In this document: in pieces, positions 53,171-61,222 of the stretch | How positions within the stretch are numbered: position 1 is the first letter of the stretch | Layout of the letters: each line of letters starts with the position of its first letter | Assembly: GCA_902475535.1 (NCBI GenBank) | Contig: CABRZR010000010.1 | Span: 1-64,000 of the forward strand | DNA: 64,000 bases | Direction: 5' to 3' | DNA from: QAMH01 sp900556425 | GTDB taxonomy: Bacteria; Actinomycetota; Coriobacteriia; Coriobacteriales; QAMH01 | The notes under the pieces: model-generated | Seen by the model: the letters and a program-made list of their open reading frames with translations, nothing else | Told to the model about the DNA's origin: nothing | Databases searched by the model: none | Program-made: the position numbers and the translations under genes

Positions 53171-54394
53171 ATGAAAGACGTCTCAAGACGGGGAAGACCT
53201 CGTTATCAAAATGCGGTGATTGTCGGATTGGTGTTGCTTGTCGTTGGCCTATCAGCCGCATGCACGCAGTACAAGGCCTCAACACTGCTTGTCACCATCG
53301 CACCCCGCTTTTCCCTGAGTGCCGATGGATCTGCCTGGATCATGTCGATTTTCACGCTCGTTGGCATCTTCTTCGCCTTGCCAGCCGGAGGGCTGGCGCA
53401 GCGCTTTGGTTTCAAGCGTGTCATGCTCGCGTCATCGGGTCTCATTATCATCGGCTCGATTATCGGTATGCTGTCGGGCGAGAGCGGGGTCGTTCTCATC
53501 ATCTCGCGCGCTGTCGAGGGTATCTCGCTCACCTTCATCACGACCTGCGGCCCCATAGCCATCCAGCAGTGCGTCGATCCGAAGAAGACGGCGATCGCGA
53601 CGGGCATCTGGGGATGTTGGGGCAACGGCGGGGCCGTCATAGCCTCCGTGCTGACCCCGCATATCTTCGGCATCGCGGGATTCGAAGGCGTCTGGCTCGC
53701 ATTTGCCGTCGTAGCCACCCTTGCGGCGCTGCTCCTCCTCTTTTGCATAAGAGCCCCAAAACGCGATATGGATGAGTCCTGCGTTTGCAGCATGCCGGGC
53801 GACGACGAATGCGAACCCGCACGCTATAGCGACTTGCTCACACCCAATGTCGTGCTCTTTCTTGCCGGATTCCTCATCTTCAACCTCCTCATGCTGGCGA
53901 TCCTGGGCATGCTCCCTTCCGTGCTCCAATTGCCGGAAAAGGGGTTTTCTCTCGAACAATCCGGTTTTGCGACGACGCTTCCATCGCTTATCTCGCTCGT
54001 GAGCACGCCACTCGTCGGCGCAATCGCCGGCAAGACCGGCCGCACCAAGCAGCTTCTCATCGTCACCATGTCCGTACTCGGCCCCTGTGTCTTCGTCATG
54101 TACACGCAAACGGGCGTTTCGTTTTGGATTGCGGCCGTCGTGCTCGGAACCCTCGGCCTTGCCTGCATCGGGTTGCTCATCGCGGTGTGGATCGATGTCA
54201 TACCCAATCCGCGACTTGTCGCAAAGGGAATGGGAATCCTTACCCTGACGCAGTGCACGGGGCAGTTTCTCGGTACTTTCCTCATTCAGCTCCTGCTCGG
54301 CAACGGTCTTTCGCAATGGATGCTCGCGGGCATCGTGCTTGGCATCATGGGGGTTATCGGAACCATCGTCATGTGTTTCGTGAAACTCAAGTAG
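53171..54394 (+). CDS. MFS transporter (DHA-type)
   Basis: 407 residues, twelve helices with a Cys/Asp/Glu-rich central loop (CVCSMPGDDECE). Loop 2-3 carries the MFS signature (GGLAQRFGFKR). Distinct from the MFS at 48618. AAGGAG precedes ATG 53171 by 5 bases. Together with the TetR regulator downstream it may import or export the effector of the block. It lies 119 bases after the Cys-rich gene. Confidence 0.9.
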   Translation: MKDVSRRGRPRYQNAVIVGLVLLVVGLSAACTQYKASTLLVTIAPRFSLSADGSAWIMSIFTLVGIFFALPAGGLAQRFGFKRVMLASSGLIIIGSIIGMLSGESGVVLIISRAVEGISLTFITTCGPIAIQQCVDPKKTAIATGIWGCWGNGGAVIASVLTPHIFGIAGFEGVWLAFAVVATLAALLLLFCIRAPKRDMDESCVCSMPGDDECEPARYSDLLTPNVVLFLAGFLIFNLLMLAILGMLPSVLQLPEKGFSLEQSGFATTLPSLISLVSTPLVGAIAGKTGRTKQLLIVTMSVLGPCVFVMYTQTGVSFWIAAVVLGTLGLACIGLLIAVWIDVIPNPRLVAKGMGILTLTQCTGQFLGTFLIQLLLGNGLSQWMLAGIVLGIMGVIGTIVMCFVKLK

Positions 54395-54420
54395 CATCTC
54401 TCGGACAACGGATGCCCCCT

Positions 54421-54456
54421 CGGAACTGGACAATTTCCCTCCTTTGTCCAGTTCCG
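54421..54456. promoter_or_regulatory. 13-bp palindrome, operator or terminator
   Basis: Arms CGGAACTGGACAA and its exact complement with a 10-base pyrimidine-rich loop. It lies 26 bases after the MFS stop and 98 before the TetR start. TGGACAA half-sites also occur at about 52656 and near 53084, which would fit an operator; no U-run follows, which weakens a terminator. Confidence 0.5.
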
Positions 54457-54553
54457 GCTTCTTATGGGACGATTTTTGGGGACATGCGTCGAAACGACCC
54501 CCTCTGCACTCATATAATTGGGAGGAAGTAAGCCGTGGGTGAGGGGGGACGCC

Positions 54554-55174
54554 ATGGAGGACTCGCGCATCGAGAATGTCTACTCGAGATCTCATCAGAC
54601 CAAGCTCAAAATTGCCTCGACGCTCAACATGCTTTGCACGGTCATGGATTTTTCCGAGGTGAAGGTGGAGGAGGTGGCCAGGCTAGCCTGCGTGAGCCGT
54701 TCGGGATTCTACTACCATTTCTCCGACCTGAACGAGGTCGTGACATGGCTTTCCCAGCAGTGCTATGCGAGGGGGATCGATCGGATCGGCCGGACGCTCA
54801 CATGGCTCGAGGGCAATCTCATCACGACGCATTGCATTCACAGATACAAGGATCTTTTCACCAAGGGCGGGACGAGTCGTGATTACAGCGCCGGCGTGCC
54901 TTTCTTCATCAGACATCGCCGACAAAACCTCATCGAGACGATCGTCGAATACAAGGGGCTCGAGCTCACCAAGACGCTCGCCTTCCAAGTCGAGGCGCTG
55001 CCGTACCTCGAGATGAACATGTCGAACAACTTCGGGAATGAAAAATACGAGCTCTCCGTCCAGGAATACGCCGAGCTGCTCACCTCCTGCGTCCCGCGCG
55101 AGTTGTTCGAGACACTCAACGTTCCCATCTCCCCATCGTCGATTTCGGATGACATGCTGAGCATGCTGCTTTGA
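54554..55174 (+). CDS. TetR/AcrR-family transcriptional regulator
   Basis: 206 residues. Helix-turn-helix VKVEEVARLACVSRSGFYYHFSDLNEVV near 32-60 is typical TetR. The C-terminal ligand domain is not recognisable. GAGGGGGGA lies 3-12 bases before ATG 54554. The most likely targets are the divergent promoters between the molybdopterin enzyme and the Cys-rich gene and its own. Confidence 0.88.
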   Translation: MEDSRIENVYSRSHQTKLKIASTLNMLCTVMDFSEVKVEEVARLACVSRSGFYYHFSDLNEVVTWLSQQCYARGIDRIGRTLTWLEGNLITTHCIHRYKDLFTKGGTSRDYSAGVPFFIRHRRQNLIETIVEYKGLELTKTLAFQVEALPYLEMNMSNNFGNEKYELSVQEYAELLTSCVPRELFETLNVPISPSSISDDMLSMLL

Positions 55175-55236
55175 GGCATGGCAGTGGCGCCGAATACGTG
55201 TGCTGCACACACTGCGGTTTTCCGGTGGTGCCAATG

Positions 55237-55261
55237 AGACAAATCCCCTGTGTATTTGTCT
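55237..55261. repeat. Short palindrome before guaB
   Basis: Eight-base arms AGACAAAT/ATTTGTCT around nine bases. The core is shared with inverted repeats at 5121-5190 and 10206-10244. The remainder of the 141-base gap holds the guaB promoter. Confidence 0.4.
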
Positions 55262-55315
55262 TATGGGTGTAGTACACTTCTCTGAAACCATTGAGAGATA
55301 GAGGAGGCCCCAGGC

Positions 55316-56833
55316 ATGGCGTTTTACTACGATGAACCATCTCATACCTTCAGCGAGTATCTGCTGGTTCCCGGATACACGACGGCGAAGAACATTCCGT
55401 CAGACGTCAGCCTGCGCACGCCGCTCGTCAAGTACAAACGCGGCGAGGAGTGCCCGCTTTCCCTCAACATCCCGATGGTCTCGGCCATCATGCAGTCCGT
55501 CTCCGGCCCGCGTATGGCCGAGGCACTTGCCCGCGAGGGCGGCTGCTCGTTCATCTACGGCTCGCAGTCTGCCGAGTCCGAGGCCGATATGATCCGTGAG
55601 GTCAAGTCCTACAAGGCCGGTTTCGTGCCGAGCGATACGAACGTCACGCCCGACATGACCATGAAGGACGTCGTCGAGCTCAAGCGCAAGACGGGTCACT
55701 CCACCATGCCCGTTACCGAGGACGGCTCCTCCACGGGCAAGCTGCTCGGCATCGTGACGAGCCGCGACTATCGCCCGAGCCGCATGGATCCGTCCACCAA
55801 GGTCGTCGACTTCATGACGCCGCGCGACCGCCTCGTGACGGGGGAGGACGGCATCACGCTCTCCCAGGCCAACGACATCATCTGGGATCACAAGCTCAAC
55901 ACGCTTCCCATCGTCACCAAGGACGGACACCTTGCCTCGCTCGTCTTTCGCAAGGACTATGACTCACACAAGGCAAATCCGCTCGAGCTTCTCGACAGCC
56001 AGAAGCGCTATGTCGTGGGTGCTGGCATCAACAGCCGCGATTACGAGACGCGTGTGCCGCTGCTTCTCGACGCAGGTGCCGATGTTCTGTGCATCGACTC
56101 CTCCGAGGGCTATTCGGATTGGCAGCGCTTCACGCTCGAGTGGGTGCGCAAGCAGTACGGAGACGAGGTCAAGGTCGGTGCCGGTAACGTCGTCGACGCC
56201 GAGGGCTTCCGCTTTCTGGCCGAAGCGGGTGCCGACTTCATCAAGATCGGCATCGGCGGTGGCTCCATCTGCATCACCCGCGAGCAGAAGGGCATCGGTC
56301 GTGGTCAGGCTACGGCTGTCATCGAGGTCGCCAAGGCGCGTGACCAGTACTTCGCCGAGACGGGCATCTACATCCCCATCTGCTCGGATGGCGGTATCGT
56401 GCAGGACTACCACATGACCCTGGCCCTTGCGATGGGCTCCGATTTCATGATGCTTGGCCGCTATTTCGCGCGTTTCGACGAGAGTCCCACCAAGCGCGTG
56501 AGCGTCAACGGCAACTACATGAAGGAATACTGGGGCGAGGGTTCGGCCCGTGCCCGCAACTGGCAGCGCTACGACGACGGTGAGGGCGGCAAGCTCGCCT
56601 TCGAGGAGGGCGTCGACAGCTACGTGCCCTATGCCGGCTCCCTGCATGACAACGTGACTCTTTCGCTTTCCAAGGTAAAGCACACCATGTGCAACGTCGG
56701 TGCGCTCGATCTCGCCGAGCTGCGCGAGAAGGCCAAGATCACGCGCGTGTCGAGCGTCTCGATTGTCGAGGGTGGCGCGCACGACGTGCTGCTCAAGGAT
56801 TCGGCATCGGCGCAGTCCGCAAGCTTCCGCTAG
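55316..56833 (+). CDS. guaB: IMP dehydrogenase, Tritrichomonas-type
   Basis: 505 residues: barrel with a CBS pair inserted (about 100-220). It converts IMP to XMP. The catalytic loop is GGGSICITREQKGIGRGQ, with Cys319, and the flap has RNWQRYD with Arg418/Tyr419; these are the same residue numbers as in the IMP dehydrogenase of the protist Tritrichomonas foetus, and the opening (YYDEPSHTFSEYLLVPG) matches it closely, from memory. The usual bacterial loop is GIGPGSICTTR. GAGGAGGCC precedes ATG. Confidence 0.95.
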   Translation: MAFYYDEPSHTFSEYLLVPGYTTAKNIPSDVSLRTPLVKYKRGEECPLSLNIPMVSAIMQSVSGPRMAEALAREGGCSFIYGSQSAESEADMIREVKSYKAGFVPSDTNVTPDMTMKDVVELKRKTGHSTMPVTEDGSSTGKLLGIVTSRDYRPSRMDPSTKVVDFMTPRDRLVTGEDGITLSQANDIIWDHKLNTLPIVTKDGHLASLVFRKDYDSHKANPLELLDSQKRYVVGAGINSRDYETRVPLLLDAGADVLCIDSSEGYSDWQRFTLEWVRKQYGDEVKVGAGNVVDAEGFRFLAEAGADFIKIGIGGGSICITREQKGIGRGQATAVIEVAKARDQYFAETGIYIPICSDGGIVQDYHMTLALAMGSDFMMLGRYFARFDESPTKRVSVNGNYMKEYWGEGSARARNWQRYDDGEGGKLAFEEGVDSYVPYAGSLHDNVTLSLSKVKHTMCNVGALDLAELREKAKITRVSSVSIVEGGAHDVLLKDSASAQSASFR

Positions 56834-56897
56834 GAAACGCATGTCACACTCACGCGCTAAGCTACGTGCGTGATGATGACACGAACAAGGAAGCACC

Positions 56898-58115
56898 GTG
56901 GAATTCGATACCAGGCTATTTGAGTTTACCGAGGACGAGAAGGCAGAGCTGCGTGCGCGTCACGCCGCAGTTCAGGCTATGCTCTCGCCGTATGCGTGCC
57001 GTGACGACGAGGGCATACGCGAGTTCAACCAACGTTATCAAGATCCTGACGTCTACCTTGGGCGTCCGTGCTTCGTGGTAGACGTCGAGAAGATCGTTCA
57101 CAACCCGTTCTATTCTCGTTGCGCAGATAAAACGCAGGTCTTCTCGCTCGTGCGTAACGACGACATCACGCGACGCTCCTTCCACTTGCAGGTGGTCAGC
57201 CGTGTCGGCCGTACTATCGGCATGGCGCTCGGGCTCAACCTCGATCTCATAGAGGCCATTGCCGTGGGTCATGACCTCGGGCATACGCCGTTTGGCCATC
57301 AGGGTGAGGACTACCTCTCGGATCTCTATCACGCCAGCACGGGGCGTTATTTCAACCATAACGTGCATAGCGTGCGCCTGCTCAAGACCATCGCACGTAC
57401 CAACTTGTGCCTGCAAACGTACAACGGCATCCTCACGCACTGCGGAGAGAAGACCTTCCTCGAATACCGTCCTGCGCCTTGCCCGGATTTCGATGCCCTC
57501 AATGAACTCATCGAGTCCTGTTACATCGACCAGAGCAACATCCGCGACTTGCGTCCCTCCACGCTCGAGGGCTGCGTCGTGCGCATCAGCGACATCATCG
57601 CCTATCTCGGCAAGGACCGCCAAGACGCAGCACGTATCAAGCTGCTCGGTACGTCCGATTACGACGAGAGCCCGCTTGTCGGGAAGCTCAATCACCAGAT
57701 CATCCAAAACGTCACGCGCAACATCATCAAGAACTCGCTCGGCCATGACTACCTGGCGATGGACGAGGAGGTCTTTGCCGCAATCGACGCGATGCGCAAG
57801 GAAAATTACGAGAAGATCTATAGGAGCGACGAAGTCTCCGGGCGCATCACCTTCGTCCAGCCGATGATGGAGCGCATGTTCACGACCTTCGTCGACGATA
57901 TTCGCATGGGGCGTGAGGAGTCGCCCATATTCAGGCACTATCTCGACCAGCCCATGTTGCGTTATCCCTATACATTCGAGTTGGAACATCGCCCCGAGGA
58001 CATCGCGGTTGACTTCATCGCCTCGATGACAGACGACTATTTCATCGATCTTTACGCGTTCCTTTTCCCCAACGATCCACTCAATGAGGAAGTCCACTAC
58101 AAGAATTATTTTTAG
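56898..58115 (+). CDS. HD-domain dNTPase (dGTPase-like)
   Basis: 405 residues from GTG with GGAAG upstream. HD marks: FSLVRNDDITRRSFHLQVVSRVGR (first His), HDLGHTPFGHQGE (His-Asp pair near 123-126), and RISDIIAYLGKD (last Asp). This is the Dgt/SAMHD1-like family that hydrolyses dGTP or other dNTPs to nucleoside and triphosphate. The gap to guaB is short and both affect guanine nucleotide pools. Confidence 0.88.
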   Translation: MEFDTRLFEFTEDEKAELRARHAAVQAMLSPYACRDDEGIREFNQRYQDPDVYLGRPCFVVDVEKIVHNPFYSRCADKTQVFSLVRNDDITRRSFHLQVVSRVGRTIGMALGLNLDLIEAIAVGHDLGHTPFGHQGEDYLSDLYHASTGRYFNHNVHSVRLLKTIARTNLCLQTYNGILTHCGEKTFLEYRPAPCPDFDALNELIESCYIDQSNIRDLRPSTLEGCVVRISDIIAYLGKDRQDAARIKLLGTSDYDESPLVGKLNHQIIQNVTRNIIKNSLGHDYLAMDEEVFAAIDAMRKENYEKIYRSDEVSGRITFVQPMMERMFTTFVDDIRMGREESPIFRHYLDQPMLRYPYTFELEHRPEDIAVDFIASMTDDYFIDLYAFLFPNDPLNEEVHYKNYF

Positions 58116-58168
58116 ACCCTGATGGCTTGGGCTACAATAAAGCTTCGTATGCTCAACCGGAGAAGTTC

Positions 58169-59422
58169 ATGTTTTACGAGAAAACCGTACTCGACAACGG
58201 CATAACGGTCATCACCGAGCACATGGAGGGCGTACGCTCCGTTGCTCTCGGCTTCTGGGTGCGCGTGGGTTCGCGCGATGAAGTGCCTGCCGAAGGTGGC
58301 ATGTCCCATTTCATGGAGCACATGCTGTTCAAGGGCACCACGACACGCAGCGCGCTCGACATCTCCACGGCATTTGATGCATTGGGTGCCGAGTTCAACG
58401 CCTTCACTTCCCGCGAGTTCACGTGCTTTTACGCGCGTCTCATTGACGAGCGTCTCAAACTCGGTTTCGAGATTCTTGCGGACATGCTCGTCAATTCGAC
58501 CTTTGCCCACAAGGACATAGTCCCGGAGCGTCAGGTCGTGCTCGAGGAAATTGCCCGTAGTCAAGATACGCCCGAGGATTACGTCTATGACTTGTTCTCC
58601 GAGGCGATGTATCCACATGACGCGCTCGGACGCCCCGTGCTCGGCACGCCCGATACCGTTTCCTCCTTCGATACCGACGAGATGCATTGTTATCATGACG
58701 CTCACTACACCACGGGCAACATCACGGTTGTCGCCTGCGGAAGCGTCGATCATGCGGTCATCGTCGATCTTGCCGAACGTTACCTTTCGGGCCTTCCAGT
58801 TGGTCCCTGGCTTGAGCGTGGTCCCGTCGATGCCCATGAACGCGTCATGCTTTCCTGCGTCAAGAAGGATTCCGAACAGGCCAACATCGTGCTTGGCGCA
58901 CCCACCATCGTCAACGATGACCCGCGTCGCTTTGCCTACTCGCTGCTCGACATCATTATCGGCGGGGGCATGAGCTCGCGCCTCTTCCAGGAAATACGCG
59001 AAAAGCGCGGTCTCGTCTATTCCGTGTACGCATCATCGCAGCTCTACGAAGGGGCTGGCATCTTCGAGATGTACGCGGGCACGCGCCCGGAGAACATCGC
59101 TGAGGTCGTCAAGGTGGCAACGGAGCAATTCGCGTTGGCGGCGCAAGACGGCCTGACAGCCGACGAGCTCGCCCGTGCCAAGGAGCTCGCCGCCGGTAGC
59201 TTCGTGCTCGGAACCGAGTCAACGCGTACGCGCATGTCGCGCTTGGGCCGTCTGGCCGTGCTCGACCTGCCCATCGATTCCATTGACGAGATCATCGAAA
59301 AATACCGTGCGGTGACGCTCGAAGAAGTAAACGAGGCGGCACGCGAGCTATTCACGCAGGAGATGACGCTCGCGGTCGTGAGTCCCTACAAGCAAGAGAA
59401 GATCGAAAGGATGCTCAAATGA
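58169..59422 (+). CDS. M16 zinc peptidase
   Basis: 417 residues. Inverted zinc motif His47-x2-Glu50-His51 (HFMEH), further Glu in VLEEIARSQDTPEDYVYD; second domain with REKRGLVYSVYA. Single-chain processing peptidase, cytoplasmic. CGGAGAAG lies 5 bases before ATG 58169. A TACAAT box at 58132 is a likely -10. The stop overlaps dapB (ATGA). Confidence 0.93.
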   Translation: MFYEKTVLDNGITVITEHMEGVRSVALGFWVRVGSRDEVPAEGGMSHFMEHMLFKGTTTRSALDISTAFDALGAEFNAFTSREFTCFYARLIDERLKLGFEILADMLVNSTFAHKDIVPERQVVLEEIARSQDTPEDYVYDLFSEAMYPHDALGRPVLGTPDTVSSFDTDEMHCYHDAHYTTGNITVVACGSVDHAVIVDLAERYLSGLPVGPWLERGPVDAHERVMLSCVKKDSEQANIVLGAPTIVNDDPRRFAYSLLDIIIGGGMSSRLFQEIREKRGLVYSVYASSQLYEGAGIFEMYAGTRPENIAEVVKVATEQFALAAQDGLTADELARAKELAAGSFVLGTESTRTRMSRLGRLAVLDLPIDSIDEIIEKYRAVTLEEVNEAARELFTQEMTLAVVSPYKQEKIERMLK

Positions 59423-60204
59423 TCCAGGTGCTGGTAAGCGGTGCGCTCGGCCGCATGGGTACGGAAATCTGCAAGGCCGTCGATAGCGCGGACGACATGA
59501 AACTCGTCGCCGGCGTCGATCCGAGCGCAAGCGACGATACCACGGTCGGCATGGATAATGCCCCCGTGTTCCTCACGCTCAAGGAGGCCATCGAGGTAAC
59601 GCGGCCTGATGTCGTCATCGACTTCACGCGCCCCGATGTTGCCGAGGCGAACGTGCGCTGCGCGCTCAGCATGGATGTCAACTGCGTACTTGGCACGACG
59701 GGCCTTTCCGAGGAGCGTCTCCAGGAGATTTACGATGAATCTGCCGCGGGAGATGCCGCGCTCTTCCACGCACCCAACTTCACGACCGGTGCCGTGCTCA
59801 TGATGCTCTTTGCCCAACAGGCGGCCAAGTATTTTCCCGATATCGAGGTCATCGAGTTTCATCATGACGGCAAGAAGGATGCCCCTTCAGGCACTGCCAT
59901 CCGCACGGCGCGACTCATCGCTGAGGCGCGCAATGGCGCGAGCGGCGCACCGGGCAAGGAGACCGAGCTCGCCGGCTTCGAAGGCGCTCGTGGTGCCCTC
60001 GTCGATGGCGTGCCGGTGCACGCGGTGCGCACGGCGGGCTACGTCGCGCATCAGGAGGTCATCTTCGGCAGCATGGGTCAGACGCTCACCATACGCCATG
60101 ACTCGATCGACCGCGCCTCCTACATGCCGGGCATCTTGATGGCGACGCGTGCCGTCGTTGATATGAGTGGCGTTATGGTGGGACTCGAAAAGCTCATGGA
60201 TTAA
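59419..60204 (+). CDS. dapB: 4-Hydroxy-tetrahydrodipicolinate reductase
   Basis: 261 residues. N-terminal NAD(P)-binding GALGRMGTEI, then GTTGLSEE, and EFHHDGKKDAPSGTA, the substrate site with the catalytic His and Lys. It makes tetrahydrodipicolinate for lysine and diaminopimelate. Translationally coupled to the M16 gene by ATGA overlap. Confidence 0.96.
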   Translation: MIQVLVSGALGRMGTEICKAVDSADDMKLVAGVDPSASDDTTVGMDNAPVFLTLKEAIEVTRPDVVIDFTRPDVAEANVRCALSMDVNCVLGTTGLSEERLQEIYDESAAGDAALFHAPNFTTGAVLMMLFAQQAAKYFPDIEVIEFHHDGKKDAPSGTAIRTARLIAEARNGASGAPGKETELAGFEGARGALVDGVPVHAVRTAGYVAHQEVIFGSMGQTLTIRHDSIDRASYMPGILMATRAVVDMSGVMVGLEKLMD

Positions 60205-60220
60205 CCCGTGCGCTTGCCTG

Positions 60221-60226
60221 TATAAT
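60221..60226 (+). promoter_or_regulatory. Putative -10 box of dapA
   Basis: A perfect TATAAT lies 48 bases before the dapA ATG. No good -35 is seen at 17 bases. It indicates that dapA can be transcribed on its own. Confidence 0.4.
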
Positions 60227-60273
60227 TCGCACAACGCTTTGTTCAAACGCACTGTAAAGATGAGGAGTCGAGC

Positions 60274-61167
60274 ATGACGGAGCCGTTTTTCGGACGCACG
60301 ATTGTCGCAAGCGTAACCCCCTTTGACGAGAATCTTGACCTTGACCTTACGCGCGCGCAGGAGCTTGCCGAGCGCTTTATCGAAGCTGGCATCGACACGA
60401 TTGCCGTTTGCCCCACAACCGGCGAGTGTCCGACCGTGTTCTACGATGACAAGATCCGTCTCTTCGAGGCCGTGCTCGAGGCCGTCGACGGCCGTTGCAA
60501 GACCATCGCCTACGTGGGTGACAACTGCACGCAGGATACCGTCGATTTCGCACGCAAGGTCGAGCCCATGGGCTTCGATGGCTATCTTTGCGTCGTGCCG
60601 TACTACAACAAACCTCCGCAAGAGGGCATCTACCAGCATTACAGCGCCATTGCCGATGCGGTGGAACTCCCCATCATGCTCTATAACATCCCCGGTCGTT
60701 CGGTTATCAACATGACAGCAGAGACGACCTTGCGACTCGCACACGATCACGAGAACATCATCGCGATCAAGGAGGCGAGCGGAAAGATGGACCAGATTGC
60801 CGCCATAGCCAAGGGTGCTCCGGCCGGCTTCTCCGTTTACTCCGGAGATGACGCCGACACGCTTGAGATCATGGGCTTGGGCGGCGTGGGCGTGGTTTCG
60901 ACCATCGCCAATGTTGCACCGAAACGCATGAAGGAAATCGTCGAGCTCGAGGCAGCCGGCAAGCATGACGAGGCGCTCGCCGCCCATGCCGCACTCCTGC
61001 CTCTCATGAACGAGCTCTTCGTCACTTCGAATCCCATCATGGTGAAGGAGGCGCTCAAGCTCGTGGGCTTTCCCGTGGGCGGCCTGCGCCTGCCGCTCAT
61101 CGAGGCGACGCCGGAGCAGTCGGCTCAGCTCGCTGAGGTCATGCGCGCCTGTGCACCCGTAGAATAA
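60274..61167 (+). CDS. dapA: 4-Hydroxy-tetrahydrodipicolinate synthase
   Basis: 297 residues, class I aldolase barrel. Marks: TTGECPTVFYDDKI near 45, YYNKPPQEGIYQHY with the conserved Tyr, YNIPGRSVINM, and the Schiff-base Lys in IIAIKEASGKMDQI. It condenses pyruvate with aspartate semialdehyde. GAGGAG precedes ATG by 8 bases. It lies 69 bases after dapB. Confidence 0.96.
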   Translation: MTEPFFGRTIVASVTPFDENLDLDLTRAQELAERFIEAGIDTIAVCPTTGECPTVFYDDKIRLFEAVLEAVDGRCKTIAYVGDNCTQDTVDFARKVEPMGFDGYLCVVPYYNKPPQEGIYQHYSAIADAVELPIMLYNIPGRSVINMTAETTLRLAHDHENIIAIKEASGKMDQIAAIAKGAPAGFSVYSGDDADTLEIMGLGGVGVVSTIANVAPKRMKEIVELEAAGKHDEALAAHAALLPLMNELFVTSNPIMVKEALKLVGFPVGGLRLPLIEATPEQSAQLAEVMRACAPVE

Positions 61168-61222
61168 AGAACCAGCAAACGAAGAACACCTGTACATGAT
61201 CACAGGCTGAGGAGTTTCTCTC

